Both the position numbers and the translations under genes were made by a program. The notes below the pieces were generated by a model that did no database searches, was not told where the DNA came from, and saw only the letters and a list, made by a program, of their open reading frames with translations. Below, piece by piece: positions 27,353 to 38,103 of a stretch of DNA of 64,000 nt; the first letter of the stretch is position 1; each line of letters begins with the position of its first letter. Origin of the DNA: Gordonia sp. SL306 (GTDB taxonomy: Bacteria; Actinomycetota; Actinomycetes; Mycobacteriales; Mycobacteriaceae); contig NZ_CP113063.1 of the NCBI RefSeq assembly GCF_026625785.1, positions 1,178,001 to 1,242,000 on the forward strand, written 5' to 3'.

Positions 27353-30300
27353 TCAGTTGGCCAGGTCGTCTACCGTCGCGGATTCGTTGCGCGACAGGTT
27401 GATGCCCAGGTTCGCCGCGGCGCGCTCGAGATCCTCGTCGTCGGTGTCGCGCATCTCGATGGCGGCACCGTCCGAGCTGAGCACCTCGACGTTGAGGCAG
27501 AGCGACTGCAGCTCCTTGAGCAACACCTTGAACGACTCCGGGATACCGGGCTCGGGGATGTTCTCGCCCTTGACGATCGCCTCGTACACCTTCACGCGAC
27601 CGACCACGTCGTCCGACTTGATGGTGAGCAGCTCCTGGAGGGTGTAGGCGGCGCCGTAGGCCTGCATGGCCCAGCACTCCATCTCACCGAAGCGCTGACC
27701 ACCGAACTGCGCCTTACCACCGAGCGGCTGCTGCGTGATCATCGAGTACGGACCGGTCGAACGAGCGTGGATCTTGTCGTCGACCAGGTGGTGCAGCTTG
27801 ATGATGTACATGTAGCCGACCGACACCGGGTACGGGAACGGCTCGCCGGAGCGACCGTCGAACAAGGTCGCCTTGCCGTCGCCGTTCACCATGACCTCGC
27901 CGTCGCGGTTCGGCAGCGTCGAGGACAGCAGTCCTGTCAGCTCCTCCTCGCGGGCGCCGTCGAACACCGGGGTCGCGGTGTTGGTGTTCGGCTCCGCCGC
28001 GTACATCTCCTCCGGCAGCTTCGATGCCCAGTCGGGCACTCCGCTGGCGACGTTGATGTTCCAGCCTGCCTTGGCGACCCAACCGAGGTGGGTCTCCAGG
28101 ATCTGACCGATGTTCATACGACGCGGCACACCGTGGGTGTTCAGGATGATGTCGACCGGGGTGCCGTCCGGCAGGAACGGCATGTCCTCGGCAGGCAGGA
28201 TCTTCCCGATGACGCCCTTGTTGCCGTGGCGGCCTGCGAGCTTGTCGCCGTCCTGGATCTTGCGCTTCTGGGCCACGTAGACACGGACCAACTCGTTGAC
28301 GCCGGGCGCGAGATCGTCGTCGTCGTCGCGACTGAAGACGCGGACGCCGATGACCTTGCCGGTCTCACCGTGCGGCACCTTGAGGGAGGTGTCGCGGACC
28401 TCGCGGGCCTTCTCACCGAAGATGGCACGCAGCAGGCGCTCCTCCGGGGTCAGCTCGGTCTCGCCCTTCGGGGTGACCTTGCCGACCAGGATGTCGCCGT
28501 CGCGGACCTCGGCACCGATGCGGACGATGCCGCGCTCGTCGAGATCCGCGAGGACCTCGTCGGAGACGTTCGGGATGTCCCGGGTGATCTCCTCGGCACC
28601 GAGCTTGGTGTCGCGAGCATCGATCTCGTGCTCCTCGATGTGGATCGAGGTGAGCACGTCCTCCTCCACGAGCCGCTGGCTCAGGATGATCGCGTCCTCG
28701 TAGTTGTGACCCTCCCACGGCATGATCGCCACGAGCAGGTTCTTACCGAGGGCCATCTCACCGTTCTCGGTGCACGGGCCGTCGGCCAGGACCTGACCGG
28801 TCTCCACCCGCTGGCCCTCGTCCACGATCGGACGCTGGTTGGCGCAGGTGCCGTGGTTGGACCGGGCGAACTTGCGCATGCGGTAGGTGTCGCGGCTGCC
28901 GTCGTCGGCCATCACGGTGATGTAGTCGGCGGAGACCTCCTCGACGACACCGGTCTTGGTGGACACGACCACGTCGCCGGCGTCGACCGCGGCGCGCAGC
29001 TCCATACCGGTGCCGACCAGCGGCGACTCGTTACGGACCAGCGGCACGGCCTGACGCTGCATGTTCGCACCCATCAGGGCACGGTTGGCGTCGTCGTGTT
29101 CGAGGAACGGGATCATCGCGGTGGCGACGGACACCATCTGGCGCGGCGAGACGTCGAGGTACTCGACGTCGCCGATGCCCACGAACTCGACCTCGGAGCC
29201 CTTCTTGCGGACCAAGACGCGCTCGTCGGTGATCCGGCCCTCGAGGTCGTAGGCGGTGTTCGCCTGACCGATGAGGTAGCGGTCCTCCTCGTCGGCGGTC
29301 ATGTACTGGATGTCGTCGGACACCACACCGTCGACCACCTTGCGGTAGGGGGTCTCGATGAAGCCGAACGGGTTGACCCGTGCATACACCGACAGCGAAC
29401 CGATGAGGCCGATGTTCGGGCCCTCAGGGGTCTCGATCGGACACATGCGGCCGTAGTGCGACGGGTGCACGTCGCGCACCTCGAGGCCGGCGCGCTCACG
29501 GGACAGACCACCGGGGCCCAGCGCCGACAGGCGACGCTTGTGGGTCAGGCCCGACAGCGGGTTGTTCTGGTCCATGAACTGCGACAGCTGCGACGTGCCG
29601 AAGAACTCCTTGATCGCCGCCACGACGGGACGGATGTTGATCAGGGTCTGCGGGGTGATCGCCTCGACGTCCTGGGTGGTCATGCGCTCACGCACGACAC
29701 GCTCCATACGCGAGAGGCCGACGCGGATCTGGTTCTGGATCAGCTCGCCGACGGTGCGCAGACGACGATTGCCGAAGTGGTCGATGTCGTCGACCTCCAC
29801 CGGGACCTCCACGCCGCCGGGGACGGTCATGTAAGAGGTGGTGTGCGGGTCGGCCTCGTGCAGGCGGACCAGGTACTCGACGGTCGCGACGATGTCCTCG
29901 CGGGTCAGCACCGAGTCGCCGTTCATCGGGTTGGCGGCCAGACCGAGCTTCTTGTTGACCTTGTAGCGGCCGACGCGGGCCAGGTCGTAGCGCTTCTCCT
30001 TGAAGAACAGGTTCTCCAGGAGGTTCTCCGCGGACTCACGGGTCGGGGGCTCGCCCGGACGCAGCTTGCGGTAGACCTCGAGCAGCGCCTCGTCCTGGTT
30101 GGCGGTGTTGTCCTTCTCCAGGGTGGACATCATGATCTCGGAGAACCCGAAACGCTCGGCGATCTCCTCGTTCGTCCAACCCAACGCCTTGAGCAGCACG
30201 GTGACCGGCTGGCGGCGCTTGCGGTCGATGCGCACGCCGACGGTGTCGCGCTTGTCGACGTCGAACTCGAGCCACGCACCGCGACCCGGGATGACCTTCA

Positions 30301-30841
30301 CGGTGTGGAGGGTCTTCTCGGTGGTCTTGTCGATGTTGGAGTCGAAGTAGACGCCGGGGCTACGGACGAGCTGGCTCACCACGACACGCTCGGTGCCGTT
30401 GATGATGAAGCTGCCCTTGTCGGTCATGATCGGGAAGTCGCCCATGAAGACGGTCTGCGACTTGATCTCGCCGGTGTTGTTGTTGATGAACTCCGCGGTG
30501 ACGAACAACGGCGCCGCGTAGGTCATGTCCTTGTCCTTGCACTCCTCGACCGAGGCCTTGACCTCGTCGAAGTGCGGATCGGTGAAGGACAGCGACATCG
30601 AACCGGAGAAGTCCTCGATCGGGGACAGTTCGTGAAGGATGTCCTCGAGGCCGCCGGTGGGGTTGTCGTCGCCACGGGCGATCGCCTTGGCGCGCCACTC
30701 CGGCGTACCGACGAGCCACTCGAAGGAATCGAGCTGGAGGTCGAGGAGCCCGGGGACCTCCAGTGGCTCACTGATCTTTGCAAAGGATGCGCGCTTTGGC
30801 GCGCCCGGGATGGTTGAGGTGGACTGGCGGTCGAGTGCCAA
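27353..30841 (-). CDS. rpoB: DNA-directed RNA polymerase subunit beta
   Basis: 1162 residues from TTG at 30841. The sequence AAGGACAG-ATC-TTG repeats the start arrangement known for mycobacterial rpoB; an upstream in-frame TTG at 30859 would add six residues. The rifampicin region reads [20 protein letters not shown] then [15 protein letters not shown], with unmutated Asp424, His434 and Ser439 (the tuberculosis 435, 445 and 450 positions), predicting susceptibility at this site. [17 protein letters not shown] and [18 protein letters not shown] are conserved active-centre regions. Confidence 0.98.
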   Translation of the reverse strand: MALDRQSTSTIPGAPKRASFAKISEPLEVPGLLDLQLDSFEWLVGTPEWRAKAIARGDDNPTGGLEDILHELSPIEDFSGSMSLSFTDPHFDEVKASVEECKDKDMTYAAPLFVTAEFINNNTGEIKSQTVFMGDFPIMTDKGSFIINGTERVVVSQLVRSPGVYFDSNIDKTTEKTLHTVKVIPGRGAWLEFDVDKRDTVGVRIDRKRRQPVTVLLKALGWTNEEIAERFGFSEIMMSTLEKDNTANQDEALLEVYRKLRPGEPPTRESAENLLENLFFKEKRYDLARVGRYKVNKKLGLAANPMNGDSVLTREDIVATVEYLVRLHEADPHTTSYMTVPGGVEVPVEVDDIDHFGNRRLRTVGELIQNQIRVGLSRMERVVRERMTTQDVEAITPQTLINIRPVVAAIKEFFGTSQLSQFMDQNNPLSGLTHKRRLSALGPGGLSRERAGLEVRDVHPSHYGRMCPIETPEGPNIGLIGSLSVYARVNPFGFIETPYRKVVDGVVSDDIQYMTADEEDRYLIGQANTAYDLEGRITDERVLVRKKGSEVEFVGIGDVEYLDVSPRQMVSVATAMIPFLEHDDANRALMGANMQRQAVPLVRNESPLVGTGMELRAAVDAGDVVVSTKTGVVEEVSADYITVMADDGSRDTYRMRKFARSNHGTCANQRPIVDEGQRVETGQVLADGPCTENGEMALGKNLLVAIMPWEGHNYEDAIILSQRLVEEDVLTSIHIEEHEIDARDTKLGAEEITRDIPNVSDEVLADLDERGIVRIGAEVRDGDILVGKVTPKGETELTPEERLLRAIFGEKAREVRDTSLKVPHGETGKVIGVRVFSRDDDDDLAPGVNELVRVYVAQKRKIQDGDKLAGRHGNKGVIGKILPAEDMPFLPDGTPVDIILNTHGVPRRMNIGQILETHLGWVAKAGWNINVASGVPDWASKLPEEMYAAEPNTNTATPVFDGAREEELTGLLSSTLPNRDGEVMVNGDGKATLFDGRSGEPFPYPVSVGYMYIIKLHHLVDDKIHARSTGPYSMITQQPLGGKAQFGGQRFGEMECWAMQAYGAAYTLQELLTIKSDDVVGRVKVYEAIVKGENIPEPGIPESFKVLLKELQSLCLNVEVLSSDGAAIEMRDTDDEDLERAAANLGINLSRNESATVDDLAN

Positions 30842-31004
30842 GATCTGTCCTTCCAACACGAAGTGTTCTACCTAGCTCGGTGCTTGGCTTGATGGGCCGT
30901 TCGCTGGTGACACCCTGATTTCGGCGATCACCACGAGCACACACAGCAAAGGTGGCTTGAGGAAGGATCGAGAGGTGGACAGGAGGCAGCCAGCGCAACG
31001 TCCA

Positions 31005-31035
31005 ACTGTAGCAGAAAATAGACGTACTTTGTCAA
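31005..31035 (-). promoter_or_regulatory. Candidate rpoB promoter
   Basis: On the minus strand TTGACA (31030-31035) and TACAGT (31005-31010), the latter with TGC before it, are 19 bases apart, a long but tolerated spacer. It would give a leader of about 160 bases before rpoB. The rest of the gene-free stretch 30842-31195 shows no other gene or clear terminator for the mce operon. Confidence 0.5.
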
Positions 31036-31195
31036 GCCACGCCTGGAAGCGAGTACGCGCTGATGGCCGCCTGCACGTCATTCACTGGTGACAGCCTGGC
31101 CCGACAACGCAATTTCGTCAAGCGCTACGCGCATCTTTTTGCCGAAGATTTGCCGACCGGGTGTACACGCACGCGAGACAAGCGGATGTCGCAGG

Positions 31196-32146
31196 TCAGA
31201 AGGCTTCCACTTGACTGATGAGCCAGTCGTCGCCGTGCTTGACCATGGAGAACTGATACCTGGGCGCGGCGCTCTGACCGGCGATCCCCGCCTGTTTCTG
31301 GCTGACGATCAGGTTCGCCACCACACGTGCGGTGGCGCCGTCGCCGCCGCCGGAGAGGTCTGCGACACCGACCGATTCGACCCGGCAGTCCGCGACCTGC
31401 TTGGTCTGGTTGAGGATGTCGCGCTGCTGGGGCAGGTACTTGTCGAACTCGCTGCGGGCGTTGCCGGTGAGAACCGATCGGGCCTCGCCCGCCCATTTGT
31501 CGACGTCGAGCGTGTTTACGGTCAGCGAGCAGGCCTTGCTCTGCACCTGAGACGTCAGCTCCGTGGTAGCGGGCTGATCGACGAAGGCCTTGTTGGAACT
31601 GATCGACGCCCCGGGATGGAGTCCCGCGATCAGTGCGAAGATCCCGAGCACGACGGCGACACCGATCAGGATGCCGATGGCGCGGCGACTAAAGGGGAAC
31701 AGGCCCGACGACGTCGAGGGCTTGCCCGTCGATGTCGCGTTCTTGTCCGCCGTGACGGCGCGGGCGGTCGAGGATGCCGCATCGCCGGTCCGCAGCGTGG
31801 AGACGCGTGCGACCGGCCGGGTCTTACCGGCCGGCTTGGGCTTCTCGACGGGATCCGTGGTGCTGTCGGCGGGATCCTCGGTGCTCTCGGCGGGATCTGT
31901 GGTGCTGTCGGCGGGATCCGTGGTGCTGTCGGCGGGATCCGTGGTGCTGTCGGCGGGATCCGTGGTGCTGTCGACGGGATCCGCGGTGCTGTCGGCGGAA
32001 TCTGTGGTGCTGTCGACGGGATCTGCGGCCTTCGGCTCGGTCTCCGGGACCGCGTCGGTGGGACGCTGACCACTGCCTGCGACGCGAGGGGTGTAGGGCT
32101 TGCGTGCGGTCTTCTTACGCGGCGGGCGCGGGTTCTGCGGCGCCAT
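31196..32146 (-). CDS. Mce-associated membrane protein with repeat linker
   Basis: 316 residues. A basic N-terminus is followed by a low-complexity Asp/Pro/Ser/Thr stretch (about 40-100) built from DPADSTT units. One transmembrane segment lies at about 158-175 (AIGILIGVAVVLGIFALIAG), and an outer NTF2-like Mas domain follows, ending in RYQFSMVKHGDDWLISQVEAF. Mas proteins stabilise Mce transporters at the membrane. Its ATG overlaps the stop of the preceding Mas gene (TGATG). It is the last gene of the mce operon, and the repeat would make a flexible cytoplasmic tail. Confidence 0.8.
   Translation of the reverse strand: MAPQNPRPPRKKTARKPYTPRVAGSGQRPTDAVPETEPKAADPVDSTTDSADSTADPVDSTTDPADSTTDPADSTTDPADSTTDPAESTEDPADSTTDPVEKPKPAGKTRPVARVSTLRTGDAASSTARAVTADKNATSTGKPSTSSGLFPFSRRAIGILIGVAVVLGIFALIAGLHPGASISSNKAFVDQPATTELTSQVQSKACSLTVNTLDVDKWAGEARSVLTGNARSEFDKYLPQQRDILNQTKQVADCRVESVGVADLSGGGDGATARVVANLIVSQKQAGIAGQSAAPRYQFSMVKHGDDWLISQVEAF
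31847..32028. repeat. 21-bp tandem repeat inside the Mas gene
   Basis: About eight units of GTGGTGCTGTCGGCGGGATCC and close variants run head to tail, encoding DPADSTT heptads. Some neighbouring units are identical, which points to recent expansion or contraction; length may vary between strains. Confidence 0.9.
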
Positions 32147-32808
32147 CAGTTACCTCCCCCTGGTGTGCCCGACGGAGCCGCACCCTGACCGCCCGGGGCA
32201 GCGCCACCGGTGGATGCGCCCGGATCCTGGTACGCCAGCGACTCGAGTGGTGCGATGTCGTCGGCCTTCCACGTGCCGCCATCCTCGGTCATCGAGACCG
32301 AGAAGCCCATCGTCTGGGTGACACCCGCTTCGTTCTCGCGCTTCGACGTCGCCGCGACGTAGACGAGCACCTTGGCCTTTCCGTCGTCGGCGTCGACCTC
32401 GGTCGGCGCGCTCCGGAGCAGTCGCGAGGTCAGCGCCGCGGCCTGCGGGCCGGCCTGCGTGATCATCGAGTTGAGGTTGCTGACGTCCTGGCTCGTGATC
32501 TGCTCGCGCGCCTTTCCGGTCAGCGAACCGTCGACGCGCCGCTTCCATCCCGCGGTGTCCTTCGGATCCACGGTGGTCACGTTGATGATCGCCTGCTCAG
32601 CGCCATCGATGGCGCCGTCGCGCGCATCCTGGATCGGCTTCTGCACGAAGTACGCCTGGTAGCCCTGGTAGCCGAACCATGCGGCACATGCGGCCGCCGC
32701 GATCACGAGGAGCAGCGCCAGCACGCTGGCCACCGTCCGTCCGCGGTCACGACCGCCGGTCGAGGCTGCGGAGCCGTCGCGGCTGGCTTGGGGTGTGTCG
32801 CTAGTCAT
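32146..32808 (-). CDS. Mce-associated membrane protein
   Basis: 220 residues. A short cytoplasmic N-terminus is followed by a transmembrane helix at about 25-47 (TVASVLALLLVIAAAACAAW) and an extracytoplasmic domain that includes GFSVSMTEDGGTWKADDIAP, the usual Mas ending. The C-terminal tail is Gly/Pro-rich. It follows mceF by 76 bases and overlaps the second Mas gene. The role is accessory to the Mce lipid importer. Confidence 0.8.
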   Translation of the reverse strand: MTSDTPQASRDGSAASTGGRDRGRTVASVLALLLVIAAAACAAWFGYQGYQAYFVQKPIQDARDGAIDGAEQAIINVTTVDPKDTAGWKRRVDGSLTGKAREQITSQDVSNLNSMITQAGPQAAALTSRLLRSAPTEVDADDGKAKVLVYVAATSKRENEAGVTQTMGFSVSMTEDGGTWKADDIAPLESLAYQDPGASTGGAAPGGQGAAPSGTPGGGN

Positions 32809-32884
32809 CGGCCGTCACTGTAGTGGTTGGCACCTGAGAGGAGGCAAAGCGAGCTGCGCCCGCCGGCCTCCTGACGTGGTGAGA

Positions 32885-34126
32885 TCACTTCGGGTGGACT
32901 CCCATCAACGCCGCCAGCTGCTGTGCCAGCGGGTTGAGGTTCAACCGGTCGGGATCCTTCTTCGGGGTGTTGTCCCACGGTTGCTTGTAGGCGGGATTCG
33001 CGAATGCCGCACGATCGGCACTGCGCACCCCGGTCGGGTTGCCGACCGGCACCGAACACTTCGCGTTTGTGTTGAACGGGAAATCGTCGTAATGGATGTC
33101 GAACGACGGATCCTTACGCTTCATCTCCCGGATCATCGCGTCGGTACTCTCGTAGCCCCGTGTACACGCAGCAGGGTTGTTCGTCTCCAGGACGACACCG
33201 AAGTGGATCTGACCGTCACCCGGCGCGGGCGAATGGCTGCCGGCCGAGAGCGCCGACAGCATCGCGAAGGTGGTCGACGTCGCGTAACTGGTCGGTTCGA
33301 TGGTCCGCAGCGTGCTCGCCAGCTGCTTGACGACTGTCGAGATGTCACCACCGCTGCGCCGCAACAACTCCGAGATCTGCGTCGCCGACGCCGTACCCGT
33401 CGTCAACAACCGACGCAGATCCGGATCCGACGACGCCAACGTCGCCGTGATCAAATCCAAATCATGCGACCACGACAAAATCGCATCCGACTGGTCGGCT
33501 TGTGTTGCCAGCACCACATTCGAGTTCTGAATCAACGAAATCGTCTCATCCAACGAGTCATAACCCGACCGCGACAACTTCGACAACGAATCCACCAACC
33601 GCGTCAGATTCTCACCCTGACCGTTGAACGCCTTACCCAACTCCGTGATCACCGTATGCAGATCATCCACCGGAATCGACGACGTGAAATCAATCGCCGA
33701 CGACACCACATCCTCCAACGGCGGCGGCACCGACGACTTCGTGATCACCGACCCATCCGACAAAAACGGCCCCTCCGACGACGTCGGCTGCAAATCCACG
33801 AACTGCTCACCGATCGCCGACCGATTCGCCACCACCGCCGTCGCCGACGCCGGAATCTCCGGACCCCCCGAGTTCAGCTCCAACGCCACATCCACACCCG
33901 ACTTGGTCAACGTCAACTTCCCGACGCGACCCACCGGCACACCCTGATACGTCACCTCGGCATTGGTGAAAATGCCACCCGAATCCTTCATCGACGCCGT
34001 CACCGTGTACTGGCCGATGCCGGCGAGGCGGTCCAGTCGGGCGTATTTGGCGCCGACGTAGACGAGCGCCACCAGTCCGACGATGACGAACACGATCAGC
34101 TGAATCCTCGCGACCTTCGACAACAT
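32885..34126 (-). CDS. mceF: MCE family protein MceF
   Basis: 413 residues. The N-terminal membrane helix (LIVFVIVGLVALVYVGAKYA) is followed by the MlaD/Mce domain (VTASMKDSGGIFTNAEVTYQ then GVPVGRVGKLTLTKSGVDV) and a long helical region. It is the last of six Mce subunits forming the periplasmic tunnel for lipids. ATG at 34126 has GGAG seven bases upstream; GTG one codon earlier is possible. The block 33421-33720 is about 54% GC, well below the rest, and uses many T- and G-ending codons such as TTG and GAT. Confidence 0.92.
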   Translation of the reverse strand: MLSKVARIQLIVFVIVGLVALVYVGAKYARLDRLAGIGQYTVTASMKDSGGIFTNAEVTYQGVPVGRVGKLTLTKSGVDVALELNSGGPEIPASATAVVANRSAIGEQFVDLQPTSSEGPFLSDGSVITKSSVPPPLEDVVSSAIDFTSSIPVDDLHTVITELGKAFNGQGENLTRLVDSLSKLSRSGYDSLDETISLIQNSNVVLATQADQSDAILSWSHDLDLITATLASSDPDLRRLLTTGTASATQISELLRRSGGDISTVVKQLASTLRTIEPTSYATSTTFAMLSALSAGSHSPAPGDGQIHFGVVLETNNPAACTRGYESTDAMIREMKRKDPSFDIHYDDFPFNTNAKCSVPVGNPTGVRSADRAAFANPAYKQPWDNTPKKDPDRLNLNPLAQQLAALMGVHPK

Positions 34127-34197
34127 CACTGGGCTCCGATCCGTGACACCGAGGTGATCGGGAGCCCGGTTCCGGCGCTACGTGCGGTGTGGTTCAT
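34126..34197 (-). CDS. 23-codon ORF between mceE and mceF
   Basis: Starts on the mceE stop (TGATG) and stops on the mceF start (TGATG). The 18 bases GATCGGAGCCCAGTGATG, holding ribosome site, stop and start, occur at both ends 71 bases apart. The peptide starts MNHTARSAG and ends RIGAQ, echoing the MIGAQ end of MceE. It looks like a duplicated junction that keeps translational coupling; whether the peptide has a function is unknown. Confidence 0.4.
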   Translation of the reverse strand: MNHTARSAGTGLPITSVSRIGAQ

Positions 34198-35585
34198 CAC
34201 TGGGCTCCGATCATGCTGAGCGGACCGTCGATGAACCGCTGTCCCGGCTGCGCCGGCGGCATCAACGTGTACTGCTGATCGTCGTCACGCTTCTTCTTCG
34301 TCTTCGCCGATGCCGGCGCCTTGGCGGAGCCGGACGCGGGATTCATCGGATATGTGCCACCCGACGGCGGGGTGTTCGGCCCGGGCCGTGAGTTCGCCGA
34401 CGGCGGCAGCAGGGTGATGGTCGGCCAGCCGTAGCGCGGGCCGTTGCCCCCGACATACGGGTTGTTCGGGTTGACCGGCACCTTGACGCGCTCCGGCGGC
34501 GAGTACTTCGGTGTCCCCTGACCGACGCCCAGAGCCTCGAGCTGATTCAGCGTCCGCAGGTCCAGTGTCATGAACAGGTTGGTCGCGTCGCCCTTCACAC
34601 CCGGCAACAGCCAGTCCGGGAACGGGACGGTCAGCATCAGCGGCGCAGCCGTGATGAGTTCCGGGGCGGCCTTGGAGAGCTGCGTCAGCACCGGGCGCAA
34701 CGCCTTGAGGTCGGTGATCAACGCAGTCCGCGACTTGCCGAGGACGTCGGTCCCGACCTTGCCGAGATCGTCGAGCTTGGTGAGCAGGTCCACCAGTTCA
34801 GGACGCTGTTCCTCCAGCACTGCGATACCGGCAGGCAACTCCTTGAGGATCCGGTCGATCTGCGTCTTCTGATTCGAAGCCCGCGTCGACAGGCGCGCGA
34901 GTCCGTCGATGGCGTTGACGATGTCGTCGCGCTGGCGGTTGAGACCGGTGATCAACGTCTGGCTCTGTTCCAGCAGGCTCCGGAACACCGGGCAGCTCTG
35001 TCCCTTGGGTGCGACGTCACACGGCTGGCTGGTCGATCCGGCCAACGCCTTGTTCAGTTCCGTCACGATCGGTTGGAGCTGGTTGATCCCGCCACCGTTG
35101 AGCAACATCGACAACGCGCCGAGGACCTGCTCGATGTCGGTGGCCGTGCGGGTGCGATCCAGCGGGATCGGCTGCGCGGGGTTCTGTCGCGGCAACGACT
35201 CGCTGCCGTTCGGCTCGCTGAGCGCGACGAACTTCTCGCCGAGCAGCGACGTCTGCTGCACCGCCGCGATCGACTTGTCCGACAGGTCGATGTCGTTCTT
35301 CACCTTGATCTTGACCTGGGCGTACCACTCGTTGTCGGGCACCTCGACCGACTCGACGCGTCCGACCGGGATGCCGTCCTTCTTGACCATCGACTGCGGG
35401 ACGAGGTCCAGGATGTCGGCGAACTGGATCTGGTAGGTGCGTGCGTTGTCGCCGGTGTCCACGCCGCCGGGCAACGGGATCGACTGGATCCCGTTGCCGC
35501 ACCCGGACACCGCGAGCACGGCAGCCACCATCGCCGCCCCGAGTACGGCGCGAATCGACTTACGCGACAGAACTTCTCGCATCAT
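34197..35585 (-). CDS. mceE: MCE family lipoprotein MceE
   Basis: 462 residues. A lipoprotein signal ends in LAVSGC with Cys29 as lipidation site, as usual for the fifth Mce subunit. The Mce domain follows (MVKKDGIPVGRVESVEVPDN), then long helices and a Pro/Lys-rich tail. It is anchored on the outer face of the membrane as part of the Mce tunnel. ATGATG start overlapping the mceD stop (TGATG); the open frame upstream lies inside mceD and is rejected. Confidence 0.93.
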   Translation of the reverse strand: MMREVLSRKSIRAVLGAAMVAAVLAVSGCGNGIQSIPLPGGVDTGDNARTYQIQFADILDLVPQSMVKKDGIPVGRVESVEVPDNEWYAQVKIKVKNDIDLSDKSIAAVQQTSLLGEKFVALSEPNGSESLPRQNPAQPIPLDRTRTATDIEQVLGALSMLLNGGGINQLQPIVTELNKALAGSTSQPCDVAPKGQSCPVFRSLLEQSQTLITGLNRQRDDIVNAIDGLARLSTRASNQKTQIDRILKELPAGIAVLEEQRPELVDLLTKLDDLGKVGTDVLGKSRTALITDLKALRPVLTQLSKAAPELITAAPLMLTVPFPDWLLPGVKGDATNLFMTLDLRTLNQLEALGVGQGTPKYSPPERVKVPVNPNNPYVGGNGPRYGWPTITLLPPSANSRPGPNTPPSGGTYPMNPASGSAKAPASAKTKKKRDDDQQYTLMPPAQPGQRFIDGPLSMIGAQ

Positions 35586-36922
35586 CAATTCCCACCTGTC
35601 CCGGAACGTGCGGACGGTCGCGTCGTGGTCGGCGCGTTCGACGGACTCTTCGGCGTCGACCCGGGGCCGGTCTCCAGATTCGGATCCGGGTTGCCCGGAT
35701 TTGTGCCGGGCGATGGATACCGCTGCAGCTTGTTGTTGCTCATGATGCCGAAGGGCAGCACGGGCAGCAGCGGATCGAGTACGCCCTTGGTGATCTGCTG
35801 GCCGAGATTCTCGCACTGGCTGATCAGCGGGCTCAGCGTGGTGCTGAACTGCTTCGCCGACGGGTTGCCGGGCAGCAGCTTGCCGAGGTCCAGCAAGCGG
35901 CACTGCGCGCCGATGAGATCCTGCAGGTCCGGGATGGTCAGGCGCATCGCCAGGGTTCCCGACTCCGCGTCGTAGGCGTTGATCAGGTTGTTGATGGTCA
36001 CCGGCAGGACCGTGAGGATCTCTTTCAGGTGATCCTTGGTGTCGAGCAGCGCCTTGGTGGTCGGTTGCAGATCCTTGACGGTCTGCCCGAGTTTGTCCCG
36101 GTTGTCCTCGACGAAGGTCGCGACATCACCCAGCGCGACGGACAGCTTGTTCAGTGACGCGGACAGCTGGGTCCGCTCCCCCGCCAGGAACTTGTTGAAC
36201 GACGCCATCTGCGTGTTGAACTGGCGGACCTGGGAGTCGTTCTCGCGCAGCGCACCCACGAACACGTTCAGGTTCTTGACCGTATCGACGATGTTGCCGC
36301 GGGAGTTGCTCAGCGTGGTCGACGCCTTCGAGAGCTGCTCGATGGCGTCGCCCAGCTTGGCGCCGTTGCCCTTCAGATTGTCCGCGCCGGTGGCGATCAC
36401 GTCGCTGACCGCGCCGTTCTTGTTCGCACCCTCGGGCCCGAGGGCCTCGGACAGCTTCTGCACGCTCGAGTAGATCTGGTCGACCTCCACCGGGACCATC
36501 GTCTGATCCTGGGAGAGGGTGATGTCGTGGGGCGCCTTCTCGCCGCCCGTATAGGCCGGGGTCAGCTGCACATACCGGTCCGCGACGACCGACGGGATGA
36601 TCTGGACGGCGCGGACGTCGGCGGGCAGGTCGATCCCGCGGTCCACCGTCATGGTCACCTTGACGGTCTTGCCCTCTGGGGTCACCGAGTCGACCTTGCC
36701 GACCGGCACGCCCAGCACGCGGACGTCAGAACCCGAGTAGATGCCGACGCTGCGCGCGAAGGTGGCGGTGATCTTGGTGGTGCCCATGAGCGAGAACGCC
36801 CACCACAGGACTCCGGCGGCGATCAACGCGAGGATCAGACCGATCACCAGCATCACGATGTGACGCGGGGTGAACCACCGGCCGGGGCCGGAGGTGCGGC
36901 TGAGGTCGGGAGCTGTGGTCAT
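35585..36922 (-). CDS. mceD: MCE family protein MceD
   Basis: 445 residues. A membrane helix lies at about 22-44 ([20 protein letters not shown]), then the Mce domain ([20 protein letters not shown] followed by [11 protein letters not shown]) and a long helical part. The tail from about 400 is Pro/Ser/Thr-rich, probably crossing the cell-wall layer. It starts where mceC stops and overlaps mceE, so the subunits are made stoichiometrically. Confidence 0.93.
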   Translation of the reverse strand: MTTAPDLSRTSGPGRWFTPRHIVMLVIGLILALIAAGVLWWAFSLMGTTKITATFARSVGIYSGSDVRVLGVPVGKVDSVTPEGKTVKVTMTVDRGIDLPADVRAVQIIPSVVADRYVQLTPAYTGGEKAPHDITLSQDQTMVPVEVDQIYSSVQKLSEALGPEGANKNGAVSDVIATGADNLKGNGAKLGDAIEQLSKASTTLSNSRGNIVDTVKNLNVFVGALRENDSQVRQFNTQMASFNKFLAGERTQLSASLNKLSVALGDVATFVEDNRDKLGQTVKDLQPTTKALLDTKDHLKEILTVLPVTINNLINAYDAESGTLAMRLTIPDLQDLIGAQCRLLDLGKLLPGNPSAKQFSTTLSPLISQCENLGQQITKGVLDPLLPVLPFGIMSNNKLQRYPSPGTNPGNPDPNLETGPGSTPKSPSNAPTTTRPSARSGTGGN

Positions 36923-38100
36923 CAGCCGGCCTCCGTTCCACCGTTGTTCTGGAGCTTCTGCTTGTTGGGCGGACGGGTGGTGTTCTGCTGCGGCAGACCA
37001 GGCGGCAGCAAGTTGGTCACCACGGACTCGAACCAGCGTCCGTTGCCCAGGACGTTGGCGTAGAGCCGATAGAAGGGCGCCATGTAGGTGATGGTCTTCC
37101 GCAGATTGTCGTTCTGGGAGATCAACAGCTTGTTGACGTCCTGGAGCGAGTCGAGTGCCGGACCGATCTGCGCCTGGTTGTCGCGCACGATCCCCGACAG
37201 CGAATCCGACAGGGTCGTGGTGGTGGACAGCAGCGTCGAGATGGCCTTCTGCCGGTTGTTCAGCTCGTCGAGCAGCTGACCGGCGCCGGCGATGAGCCGG
37301 ACGAACTCCTGGTTCCGGTCGGCCAGGATCTTCGACGTGTCCTTCGTCGCCTCGAGGAGATGCTGGACCTCCTGGTCGCGGCTGGCGATGGTCTGAGACA
37401 ACCGCGACAAACCGTCCAACGACGGCCCGATGTCGCCCGCGGTACCGGAGAAGGCCTCCGACAACGTCTCCATCGAGTGGGCGAGCTGGTCGGTGTTCAG
37501 GTCATCGATCTGATCGGCCGCGTCGGAGAACGCCTCGATGACGTCGTAGGGCGAGACTGTGTCGGTCAGCGGGACGTCGGGATCGGCGGGCTCGCTGCCG
37601 CGCGGGTTCAGGGCCAGGTACTTCTGCCCGAGGATCGTCTTGATCTGGATCGACGCCTGCGTCTGGTTCCCGATCCACGTGTTGGTCACCCGGAACTTCA
37701 CGTTCACGCGGTCGCCGTCGAGCGTCACACCGTCGACCTCGCCGACTTTGACGCCCGCCACGCGGACCTCGGCACCCGACTTGAGTCCGGCCGCCTCGGT
37801 GAACTTCGCCGTGTAGCGCGCGCCTGCACCGACCAGCGGCAGCTGATTGAGGTAGAACGCCGAGATCGCCATCATCAGCAGCACCAGGATGCCGATGGCA
37901 CCGATGCTCACCGGGCTGCGGCGCCCACCGAATCGTCGATGCGAGCTCTGCGGCGGCGGTGCGCCGCCATCGTCCGCGCCGGCTTTGCCGTCCGCCGCGT
38001 CGGCCTGCGCCGCCGCGTGACGCACCTCGTCACTCGAGAACTGCTCGGTCCGGGCATCATCACCCTCGGGCTGAGCGTGCCGGTTCTGTTCGTCAGCCAC
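36922..38100 (-). CDS. mceC: MCE family protein MceC
   Basis: 392 residues. It has an unusually long hydrophilic N-terminus of about 60 residues (acidic, Ala/Asp-rich) before the membrane helix at about 64-83 ([19 protein letters not shown]). The Mce domain follows ([20 protein letters not shown]) and then helices. GTG start at 38100, three bases after the mceB stop. It would be a tunnel subunit of the Mce importer. Confidence 0.92.
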   Translation of the reverse strand: MADEQNRHAQPEGDDARTEQFSSDEVRHAAAQADAADGKAGADDGGAPPPQSSHRRFGGRRSPVSIGAIGILVLLMMAISAFYLNQLPLVGAGARYTAKFTEAAGLKSGAEVRVAGVKVGEVDGVTLDGDRVNVKFRVTNTWIGNQTQASIQIKTILGQKYLALNPRGSEPADPDVPLTDTVSPYDVIEAFSDAADQIDDLNTDQLAHSMETLSEAFSGTAGDIGPSLDGLSRLSQTIASRDQEVQHLLEATKDTSKILADRNQEFVRLIAGAGQLLDELNNRQKAISTLLSTTTTLSDSLSGIVRDNQAQIGPALDSLQDVNKLLISQNDNLRKTITYMAPFYRLYANVLGNGRWFESVVTNLLPPGLPQQNTTRPPNKQKLQNNGGTEAG

Positions 38101-38103
38101 AGA

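Noticed and set aside
31847-32028. CRISPR-like array
   Set aside because: Units are contiguous 21-bp tandem copies in frame within a gene, with no spacers and no cas genes.
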